A stretch of DNA of 18,899 bases, from assembly GCA_050013395.1 (NCBI GenBank), contig JBEKFI010000122.1:1-18899 (forward strand), given 5' to 3'. The notes beneath the pieces are model-generated. The model did no database searches and was not told where the DNA came from. It worked only from the letters and a program-made list of their open reading frames with translations. Position numbers and translations under genes: made by a program. Shown here piece by piece: positions 12,472 to 18,899 of the stretch. The stretch comes from JBEKZD01 sp050013395 (GTDB lineage Bacteria; Verrucomicrobiota; Verrucomicrobiia; Palsa-1439). Each line of letters opens with the position of its first letter. Positions within the stretch are counted from its first letter, which is position 1.

Positions 12472-13281
12472 GTGTTTACGAGATGGTGGCAAGCTGCTCT
12501 AAGCATTTGCCTGCTGGCAATAGCCACGCTCGGCTGCAAAACGATTCGCGGCGTGCGTGTGCCAGCCAACCAGCCGCTTGCCCTGACTGTAGCCGAGGCA
12601 GAGAAACTGCGCACGGAAGGTTTGGCGTTGTACGCTGAGCAACCGCGCACGCTGGTACGCGTTACCCGTGCCGCTCGGGACTTGGAACAAGCTGCCCGCA
12701 CATTGCGCGACAACTACGATGCGCAATGGCAAGCGGCAGAGGCGCTGGCTTTTCTGGCAGAGAACGAGACGAGTCCCGAGTCGCGCCGGGACGCGGCGAA
12801 ACTCGGGATTGTGCTGGCACGCCACGGGCGCGAGATGAATCCCGGCCGTGTGGAATGCCATTACTGGTACGCGATCAACGTCGGGCTGTTGGCCGATGTG
12901 GATCGCTCGTATGGGCTCGAGGCGGCCGGTGAGATGGAAACCGAGTTGAAGCGGGCGATCGAGATTGACGAACGATACGATCTTGGCGGGCCGTTGCGCG
13001 TGCTCGGCATCTTGTATCTGCGAACGCCCGCGCCGCCCGTCAGCATCGGCAGCCCGCGCAAAGGGCTGCGCTCGTTGCAGCGGGCCGTCGAATTGTGCCC
13101 CGATTACCCCGAGAACTACCTCTATCTCGGCGAAGCGCTGCGCGAGAATGGACGAAGTGACGAGGCGAAGGCAGCGCTTGGTAAAATCATGGCAGCGCCG
13201 CCGTCGCCGGACCGCCAATTCGAGAGCGCCCAGTGGAAAGTGGAAGCTGCCAAGTTGCTCCAGACGCTTGCCAGACCGTGA
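12472..13281 (+). CDS. TPR-like (TAtT-type) lipoprotein
   Basis: A 269-residue predicted lipoprotein. The GTG at 12472 gives MFTRWWQAALSICLLAIATL followed by GC, a positive start, a hydrophobic core and a lipobox with Cys22. The longer open frame to 12217 would place a repeat-encoded, arginine-rich segment in front and is less credible. The mature part is helical: LRTEGLALYAEQPRTLVRVT, ECHYWYAINVGLLADVDRS, then a block with TELKRAIEIDERYDLGGPLR and AVELCPDYPENYLYLGEALR that resembles TPR helices and, from memory, TRAP-transporter-associated TAtT proteins. It probably sits in the outer or inner membrane facing the periplasm and binds proteins. No ribosome-binding site is seen; the repeat upstream may have displaced it. 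Confidence 0.7.
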   Translation: MFTRWWQAALSICLLAIATLGCKTIRGVRVPANQPLALTVAEAEKLRTEGLALYAEQPRTLVRVTRAARDLEQAARTLRDNYDAQWQAAEALAFLAENETSPESRRDAAKLGIVLARHGREMNPGRVECHYWYAINVGLLADVDRSYGLEAAGEMETELKRAIEIDERYDLGGPLRVLGILYLRTPAPPVSIGSPRKGLRSLQRAVELCPDYPENYLYLGEALRENGRSDEAKAALGKIMAAPPSPDRQFESAQWKVEAAKLLQTLARP

Positions 13282-13310
13282 GTGCGGTTCGAGCGCGTCT
13301 CGAAATCAGG

Positions 13311-13360
13311 GTAGGATAGGCTTCCAGCCTGTCTTTGTTGGATGGGCATCTTGCCCGTCC
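13311..13360. repeat. Two adjacent palindromic repeats
   Basis: ATAGGCT-TCC-AGCCTGT (13316-13332) and GGATGGGCA-TCT-TGCCCGTCC (13340-13360, one wobble) lie eight bases apart. The second is family C with its TCT loop. They sit in the 386-base space between the lipoprotein and glycosidase genes; nothing else is clear in 13361-13466. Confidence 0.7.
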
Positions 13361-13474
13361 ACGAACAGCCGTTTCTCCTTGACTCCAACCGAGGAAACTG
13401 CTAGCCTCCGTTCCCGTTCGTGACTGCAAGTCGGCGCATTGGTCTCGGATCGCGGCGAGAACTGAGTGAGGAAA

Positions 13475-13663
13475 ATGAAGAAGTGCCTTCGATGCTGGTC
13501 GGTATGCGGCCCGTTCGTTTCGCCTACTGCATTCCACCCCTTTGCCTACGGGCAACCCATTCCCGATGCTGCAACCAACCTGATGGCCGATGTCGTGTTG
13601 GCCGGTCAGGTCAATCTGTCGCGTGCGGACAAAGCGAGCATGGCGCGCAGGACGCGGGGGTGA
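13475..13663 (+). CDS. Possible 62-residue protein, unknown
   Basis: ATG at 13475 follows GAGGA (13468-13472) and opens MKKCLRCWSVCGPFVSPTAF then HPFAYGQPIPDAATN. MKK and AYGQ-PIPDA look like a signal peptide start and a processing region, but the middle is not hydrophobic enough for a normal signal sequence. It ends five bases before the glycosidase start. It could be the N terminus of a gene destroyed by frameshift, or a chance frame. Confidence 0.22.
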   Translation: MKKCLRCWSVCGPFVSPTAFHPFAYGQPIPDAATNLMADVVLAGQVNLSRADKASMARRTRG

Positions 13664-13667
13664 GATT

Positions 13668-16600
13668 ATGAATGCCTCAAGGGGTCTTTCAACGCCAGCA
13701 TGCTTGCGCATGGCGATGCTTTTTCTGTTGGGCTGTAGCTGCTGCATGCAAGAGCGCTTGTGCGCACAGATTGTGACCGAAGACGACGATCATATCTTCA
13801 TTGGTAATCAATCCTTGGAATTTGGCTTCCAAAAGTGGGATGGCCGATTGGTCAGCGTTAAAGACCCCGTCACGAGCACAGAATTCATCAAATCCACAAC
13901 CAACGTGTGGTGGTCGCCGTTTTACTTCATGTACCAGACCAACAACCAAAAACAATATGTCGGGGGCTGGATCAGCAAGTCATTTCAGTACTCGTTTCAA
14001 ACGAATGCGAATGTTGCAACACTGAAACTGCTATGGGTCGGATTTCAAAACGGTGACGTTGACTTGGACGTTCGCGTTGGAATCAGCGTGACCGTGAGAA
14101 GCAATTCGCCGCTGAGTGAATGGAGCATGGCCATTACGAATCAGACGCCCGTGGCCATCGAGGAAGTGCAATTTCCGTCAATCAACGGTGTCGGGCAGAT
14201 CAGCTTAAACGCGGACGATGACTTTCTGGCTTATCCGAGCATGAGCGGCCTGCTGTTCCAAAACCCGCTTCATAACTTCACAATCAACAACGGTTGGGGG
14301 TGGGAACAATACTATCCCTCCGCCTACGGCAATATGCAGTTTATGGCCTGTTACGGAACGAACCCCGCAGCCGGTCTTTACCTGGCGTCGTCGGATACGG
14401 AGGCGAATTCGAAATTTCTGAGTGCGGCGCGACCGGACACAAACTGGCTTACGTTATCAATCATCCATCGGCCAGCCATCGTTTCATCCCCCGGATGGGT
14501 AATGTCCATGAGCACCGTGGTCGGCTCGTTTTCCGGTGACTGGTACGATGCGGCGCGGATATACCGGAATTGGGCGTTGCAGCAACCGTGGGCGAGCAAG
14601 GGGCCGCTCTGCTCGCGCAACGACCTTCCCGCCTGGCTGACGCAGATCGGTCTGCGACAGTGGGTTTTTACGTATCCTTTCGAATATCAGTGCAATTTCT
14701 TCAGCACGGTGCCGGACGTCTTGGCCGATTCCGCTTCGACGCTCGGCTCTCCCGTCATGGCAGGTTGGATCGGCTGGGAGCGGCTGGGTTGGTATCGCGC
14801 CTACCCGGACGTGTTTCCTCCCAAGGAAGGGTGGCTGAGTTTCAGCAACACGATTGCCACCGCTCACGCGGCCGGGAATTTCGTCTCCTTCATCCCCGAC
14901 ACAACGTCCTACTCTTCGTTGGCGGGGGACTGGGACTTGGCCCAGGGCGCCGCCTGCCGGGATCGGGATGGAACTTTGCTCGATCCCATCCTGTATTCGG
15001 AATACAGCGCGCCGGTCGGCTCGAATGTGACCTGCGCGCTTTACAAGATGTGTCCCGCGACGACCTTGTGGCAAGACAAGCTGCGCTCGATGCTGACAAC
15101 ACTGGCGACCAACGGCGCGGACATGATCTACCTCGATGGCTTCCCGGTTTTTGGCCCGCAACCGTGCATGGCCACCAACCACTCGCATCCAGCCGGAGGC
15201 GGCCACTGGTGGTTCGATGCTTACCAGAACATCTTCCAGCAGACAAAGACGACATTGAGGGCGGCCAATCCGCGCCTGGCTTTTGGGTCGGAAGGGATGG
15301 CTGAAACGTACCTTCCTTTGCTGGACGTTCAATTTGATCCTACCACGACCGGTTTGTCGCCCGCGAGCATGGTGAGCGATGTCCTTGATGCATCTAAAGT
15401 GCAACTGATTCCCATTTGGCACGCCGTTTATCACGACTACGGGTTGTTGGAATCGTGCATTACGTATTACAACCGGGATGCCCCTTCCGGCGCGGTTGGC
15501 TACGGCGACTACCGCGACTTTTACATCCGCGGTTTTGCCCTGGCCCTGATCTGGGGCGAACTGCCATGCACATGGTACGCCGACGAAAAGATGTCGTTGG
15601 TCAACGAACCAGCCGAACAAGAAATGGTCGCCTATCTGCATCGCATCGTTCAGGCCCGCATGACCTATGCAAGCCCGTATCTCGTCTGGGGGAAAATGTT
15701 GCGGCCGCTCAGCTTGGACGTGCCCACTTTCCGGATCGCCGGTGCGAACCCAATTCCCTACACCATGGCCGAATACCCGCCCTTTGATGAAAAAACCGTT
15801 TTAGGCAGCGCATGGAAGGCGCCTTCGGGAAAGGTAGGCTACATCTTCTGCAACATCAGCACCAATACTCAATCTTTCCAACTTTCCCTGTCGTCCAGCC
15901 AGGCGGAACTTCCAGCCTCGGCGGTGTGCTCGATTTTCGAGAATCGGAACGGCACCGCCACGAACAGGGCGAACCTCGTCTGCCTGCCTTTCGATCTCCC
16001 TGTTCAAATCAATCCGCTGGACGTCTTGCTGATCGAGGTGGACGGGGACAGCGTTGGCGACGGCATTCCTGATTCGTGGCGGTACCAATACTTCGGCAGC
16101 GGCACAACGACCAACAGCAGTTCGTGTGCGTCCTGCGATCCAGACGGCGATGGGTTGACCAACCTGCTGGAGTTTCACGCGGGCACTGACCCAACCAACA
16201 GCGCCAGTGCGCTGCGGATCACGGCCATCGTGCCGGTTGGCGCGGACATGCGAGTGTATTTCACGTCTGTCAGCGGGAAGTATTATTGCTTGGAGCGCTG
16301 TGACTTCATGGGCGGCGTGTGGACAAACATCGTAGATAACATCCCCGGCACCGACGGCATCCAGCAGGCGACCGATATCGGTGGCGCGAGCCGAGTGGCT
16401 GGCTTCTACCGTGTGAGACTCAGCCAGTTAAGCGGTCAACCGCAAGAAGACAGCGATGGCGACGGCGTGCCGGATTCGTGGACGCAGCAGTACTTCGGTC
16501 ATCCGACAGGCCAAGCATCGGACCATTCGCGAGCGACCGACGATCCCGATGGTGATGGCTTGTTCAATCTGCCGGAGTATCTCGTTGGCACCGACCCGAC

Positions 16601-16850
16601 CAACAGCGCGTCGGCGTTTCGTATCACGGACGTCGCACCGGAAGGCGACGATGTGCGCGTCACGTGGACGATGGGCAACGACAAGACCAACGCGTTGCAG
16701 GCTGCCGCCGGGGAGGGCGGGTACTACACCAACAACTTTGCGGACATCTTCACCGTCACCAACACCGTCGGCAGCGTGACCAACTATCTGGACGCCGGTG
16801 CTGCGACGAACACACCATCTCGGTATTATCGCATCCGCTTGGTACCGTAG
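13668..16850 (+). CDS. Large secreted DUF6259-like glycosidase candidate with calcium-binding C-terminal modules
   Basis: A 1060-residue exported protein. The ATG at 13668 follows GGGGGTGAG and gives a signal sequence (MAMLFLLGCSCCMQERLCAQ at 15-34); a lipobox-like LLGC is also present. About residues 35-330 look like a beta-rich domain, followed by a likely TIM-barrel with MIYLDGFPVFG (Asp490) and AFGSEGMAE (Glu542), candidate nucleophile and acid/base. I associate this layout with DUF6259 proteins, distantly related to GH36-type enzymes; this is recalled, not searched. Residues 792-910 and 928-1060 are a duplicated module opening with DGD..GDGIPDSW or DSDGDGVPDSW and continuing DPDGDGL.N.....GTDPTNSAS, typical calcium sites in Verrucomicrobiota surface enzymes. 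The substrate, probably a polysaccharide, is unknown. No PEP-CTERM anchor is visible. Confidence 0.78.
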   Translation: MNASRGLSTPACLRMAMLFLLGCSCCMQERLCAQIVTEDDDHIFIGNQSLEFGFQKWDGRLVSVKDPVTSTEFIKSTTNVWWSPFYFMYQTNNQKQYVGGWISKSFQYSFQTNANVATLKLLWVGFQNGDVDLDVRVGISVTVRSNSPLSEWSMAITNQTPVAIEEVQFPSINGVGQISLNADDDFLAYPSMSGLLFQNPLHNFTINNGWGWEQYYPSAYGNMQFMACYGTNPAAGLYLASSDTEANSKFLSAARPDTNWLTLSIIHRPAIVSSPGWVMSMSTVVGSFSGDWYDAARIYRNWALQQPWASKGPLCSRNDLPAWLTQIGLRQWVFTYPFEYQCNFFSTVPDVLADSASTLGSPVMAGWIGWERLGWYRAYPDVFPPKEGWLSFSNTIATAHAAGNFVSFIPDTTSYSSLAGDWDLAQGAACRDRDGTLLDPILYSEYSAPVGSNVTCALYKMCPATTLWQDKLRSMLTTLATNGADMIYLDGFPVFGPQPCMATNHSHPAGGGHWWFDAYQNIFQQTKTTLRAANPRLAFGSEGMAETYLPLLDVQFDPTTTGLSPASMVSDVLDASKVQLIPIWHAVYHDYGLLESCITYYNRDAPSGAVGYGDYRDFYIRGFALALIWGELPCTWYADEKMSLVNEPAEQEMVAYLHRIVQARMTYASPYLVWGKMLRPLSLDVPTFRIAGANPIPYTMAEYPPFDEKTVLGSAWKAPSGKVGYIFCNISTNTQSFQLSLSSSQAELPASAVCSIFENRNGTATNRANLVCLPFDLPVQINPLDVLLIEVDGDSVGDGIPDSWRYQYFGSGTTTNSSSCASCDPDGDGLTNLLEFHAGTDPTNSASALRITAIVPVGADMRVYFTSVSGKYYCLERCDFMGGVWTNIVDNIPGTDGIQQATDIGGASRVAGFYRVRLSQLSGQPQEDSDGDGVPDSWTQQYFGHPTGQASDHSRATDDPDGDGLFNLPEYLVGTDPTNSASAFRITDVAPEGDDVRVTWTMGNDKTNALQAAAGEGGYYTNNFADIFTVTNTVGSVTNYLDAGAATNTPSRYYRIRLVP

Positions 16851-16871
16851 CGATCGCGGCACCAATGGATC

Positions 16872-16984
16872 GCGGCCGGGAGGCCGCTCCTACGCTTTCC
16901 CTTTTTCGCGTTTTGACCAGCCCCGGATCCCCGTTGAGCGTTGGATGTTGAATGTTGGACGGCCTGCCCCGAAGGCTTTCGGGG
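16872..16984. repeat. Intergenic palindromes between convergent genes
   Basis: GCGGCC-GGGA-GGCCGC (16872-16887) is followed by T-rich sequence (CTTTCCCTTTTTCGCGTTTT, 16895-16914), which could help end transcription from the glycosidase gene. CCCCGAA-GGCT-TTCGGGG (16967-16984) is a second perfect hairpin with no T run. Between them are GTTGAGCGTTGGATGTTGAATG-type periodic repeats. Neither is a textbook terminator. Confidence 0.5.
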
Positions 16985-17008
16985 TTGAACGTTGATTCGT
17001 CGGCTGCG

Positions 17009-17335
17009 CTACTTCGCGGTGTGACGCTCGACTTGCCAATGCCCGTTGCTGCGACGGAAGGAGAACTCCCAGGTCACGGTGAGCGCATAGGTTCCTTCCG
17101 CCTCCTGCATCTTGCAGACCGCCGTGGCCGTGTCGCCGTTCTGGTCGATGCGCTGCACCGAGGCGATTTTCATCCCGTAGCCGCTGCTCTGCAGGTAATC
17201 GGCAATCGCCGTCTCGAACGGTTTGGAATCAACGGGCTTGGCCGTGTTTTCCTTGCCGCACCCGGCGCAGCACAACGCGACGCCCAGCGCAAGCGCCGTC
17301 AGGCCAGCAGTGATTGGCCGGTTCATGGATTTCAT
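17009..17335 (-). CDS. Small lipoprotein, unknown
   Basis: A 108-residue predicted lipoprotein on the minus strand. The N terminus MKSMNRPITAGLTALALGVA runs into CCAGC with lipid-bearing Cys26. A purine-rich ribosome-binding site (GGAGGAAGG) lies directly upstream of the ATG at 17335; the ATG at 17326 is an equally possible start. The mature domain (KPFETAIADYLQSSGYGMKI, then VTWEFSFRRSNGHWQVERH) is small and probably alpha/beta, with no catalytic motif that I recognise. It faces the glycosidase gene, and no partner gene is obvious. The 302 bases upstream, up to 17637, hold only repeats and no gene. Confidence 0.78.
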   Translation of the reverse strand: MKSMNRPITAGLTALALGVALCCAGCGKENTAKPVDSKPFETAIADYLQSSGYGMKIASVQRIDQNGDTATAVCKMQEAEGTYALTVTWEFSFRRSNGHWQVERHTAK

Positions 17336-17366
17336 CCTTCCTCCGATTCGATTGGAGGCCATGCTA

Positions 17367-17480
17367 GCCACGAATGAACACGAATGCACGCGAATCCTCG
17401 GACCGCAATGCCACGCAAAACCTGGCGGCTTCCGCGTGGCCGCTGTTGCCGTGAATTGTAGGGCGGGCATCTTGCCCGCC
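17367..17480. repeat. Dispersed ACGAAT repeat and family C hairpin
   Basis: GCCACGAATGAACACGAATG (17367-17386) continues with CACGCGAAT, a periodic 9-10 base repeat of the same class as at 4667. GGCGGGCA-TCT-TGCCCGCC (17462-17480) is a perfect family C hairpin. Both lie in the gap between two minus-strand genes. Confidence 0.65.
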
Positions 17481-17637
17481 GCCGTTGTCGCAAACAGTAG
17501 AACACTGCGCGGCATGATCACACTTGGCGGCAGCGCGCACAACGCAGCCAGATTGATGACTTATGAGATGTGTGACCCTCTTGACCTGGTGTGCGGACAT
17601 CGCGCACGAGGCGATGCCTTAGCAGGTTGATCTCCTG

Positions 17638-18732
17638 TCACTTCGGCGCTGTGATGTTCTTGATCATGTCAATCGTGACCTTCGGAGTCGACATCGCGTC
17701 ATCATCTCCGCCAATGAGGCCAGAGTTGCCGAAAGAAGCGATTGCATTGACCATTTGTGACAAGATCAAATCCCGTTGCTCTGCCGTCTCCGCCGATTCC
17801 ACGAATACAGCTAGGCTGTTGGCAAGCCTCTGCCGGTGTTTGTTTAACTGCCACATGTGAAGATGTGCCCTCAGAATCTTCAAACAAAAGGTTGTGACTG
17901 CTCCGATGGCAGTTAGAATAGTTAGGCGGATGACAGTGGAGTAGACGAGAACCCACCAATAGTCGGGACGTCGCTCCGTTGGGAGAGGCGATGTCGACAG
18001 GTCGGGCTTTTCGCCCGGTTTTGAAGAGATTGATGCAAGCTGTGGCTCACTCGGATGATGATCGTACAGGTACTTCGCAAAACAAAAGAAACAACAGATG
18101 CTCAGGAGTGAAAGCACTGTCCACAGAATCACAGAATTACGAAGCTCTTTGCTGGCCTCCGCAAATTGATTCTGAGCCTCTTCAATGGATATTCGCTTCG
18201 CCGCCTGTCGAGCTTTGCTTTCGATGCTCTTGGCCAACTCTTGCGCTTCTTTTGTTATCTTGCTGCTCGTCTCTCTGGCCGCGTCGATCCCTGCCTGCAG
18301 ATCTTTCTTGGCTTGATCCACGATAGATTGAATGGCCGCTTGATTCGATGACGTTAGGACGCCACTGCGCAGAATCGCGACGGATAGAAATGGGGCAATC
18401 TGAGTGTTAAGCAGTGCGACTTGCTGCGCCACAACCGACTCGAAACCCGGAAGTTGGCTCACGTACGCGGGATTATCAGCCGACACCATACGAGACATTC
18501 TGCTGTAAATATCTTGGAGCGTATTCACGATCTCGTGCACAGCGCCATCGGAGACTGAGTCAGCGTACGCCACAGCTAGGTCGGCTCTTCGAATTGTCTC
18601 GTTGAAATAAGCTTCGACAAGTTGGGGATGTGAGGCGTCGCCGAGGTTGGCTCGGAGCAGTTTCGGCTTGTCGATCCTGTCAAAGCTTTCCCGAGCAGAT
18701 TTCAGGTTTTGTATTAGATTCGGATTGGCCAT
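17638..18732 (-). CDS. Two-TM coiled-coil membrane protein, unknown function
   Basis: A 364-residue protein. Residues 1-130 are helical and soluble. About 140-200 read as a charged coiled coil (SKITKEAQELAKSIESKARQ). Two membrane segments follow at about 206-222 (WTVLSLLSICCFFCFAKYLY) and 262-285, flanking a proline-rich loop. After the second, LHMWQLNKHRQRLANSLAVF and FVESAETAEQRDLILSQM form a block resembling the NKHR....L..F..FV.A.....RD motif of bacterial membrane proteins that I have seen in accessory regions, though I cannot name the family. The ATG at 18732 follows GGTGAGAA. Composition is more AT-rich than the arg genes, and the protein lies beside a transposase start, which suggests acquisition. 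A role in envelope stress or phage defence would be guesswork. Confidence 0.75.
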   Translation of the reverse strand: MANPNLIQNLKSARESFDRIDKPKLLRANLGDASHPQLVEAYFNETIRRADLAVAYADSVSDGAVHEIVNTLQDIYSRMSRMVSADNPAYVSQLPGFESVVAQQVALLNTQIAPFLSVAILRSGVLTSSNQAAIQSIVDQAKKDLQAGIDAARETSSKITKEAQELAKSIESKARQAAKRISIEEAQNQFAEASKELRNSVILWTVLSLLSICCFFCFAKYLYDHHPSEPQLASISSKPGEKPDLSTSPLPTERRPDYWWVLVYSTVIRLTILTAIGAVTTFCLKILRAHLHMWQLNKHRQRLANSLAVFVESAETAEQRDLILSQMVNAIASFGNSGLIGGDDDAMSTPKVTIDMIKNITAPK

Positions 18733-18844
18733 TTCTCACCACCACATCAATCCAAGACACAAGTCTTGCTGACTCGCCGATGCTAGAGCATTTCCACAAA
18801 TTATGTAGCTTTACTTGGGCGGAGCGGTATGGCAAAGTAAGGTC

Positions 18845-18899
18845 ATGCGAGCAATCCCTTTGCCGGTACGCCAACGAATCATCCAGCTCTACGAACAGG
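18845..18899 (+). mobile_element. Start of an IS630-like transposase gene (cut by the window edge)
   Basis: From the ATG at 18845 the frame reads MRAIPLPVRQRIIQLYEQ and runs off the window. This N terminus matches the helix-turn-helix start common in IS630-family transposases (R..P...R.RI..LYEQG). Upstream, 18808-18843 contains TTACTT and AAGTAA inverted segments that could belong to the IS end, but no matching right end is in view. Whether the element is complete cannot be judged. Confidence 0.55.

Overview
The window is bacterial chromosome with high GC content and dense genes. It most likely comes from Verrucomicrobiota of the Pedosphaera/Limisphaerales type (inference). Three things suggest this: the order rplM-rpsI-argC-argJ-argB; a large secreted protein ending in two DGD..GDG(I/V)PDSW / DPDGDG..N(L)..GTDPTNSAS calcium-binding modules; and many small palindromic repeats between and inside genes. 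No rRNA, tRNA or CRISPR array was seen.

Layout. 1-1180: end of an upstream gene, a sigma70-like promoter, ribosomal protein genes rplM and rpsI, and a terminator. 1181-9665: an arginine biosynthesis cluster, argC, argJ, argB, then an inserted accessory block, then argD, a small unknown gene and argF. ArgC, ArgJ, ArgB and ArgD run the acetylated-glutamate route to N-acetylornithine and ornithine (ArgJ recycles the acetyl group), and ArgF would make citrulline. The argF sequence is broken: about 13 codons are missing and the frame shifts, so either the gene is dead in this genome or the assembly is wrong here. argG and argH are not in the window.

The accessory block (about 4800-6941) between argB and argD holds a CBS-domain protein with a C-terminal HEPN-like RNxxxH motif, a probable TIR-domain C-terminal remnant, and a small protein overlapping an AbiEii/DUF6036-like nucleotidyltransferase. 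This looks like a small, partly decayed defence or toxin-antitoxin type island.

9680-12272: three tightly overlapping genes: a cation diffusion facilitator, a squalene/phytoene synthase family enzyme and a PhnD-like binding protein. 12472-13281: a TPR-like lipoprotein. 13668-16850: a 1060-residue secreted DUF6259-like glycosidase candidate. Minus strand, 17009-18732: a small lipoprotein and a two-TM coiled-coil membrane protein of unknown function. The right edge cuts through the start of an IS630-like transposase.

The most unusual signal is the set of short palindromic repeats. Several families lie between genes. One copy is inserted in frame inside argD and another inside the squalene/phytoene synthase gene, each adding about 22-24 residues. 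Two arg genes begin almost directly at the end of a repeat. Two regulatory-looking sites also stand out: a tandem operator-like repeat after argD, and a structured leader with interleaved inverted repeats before argD.
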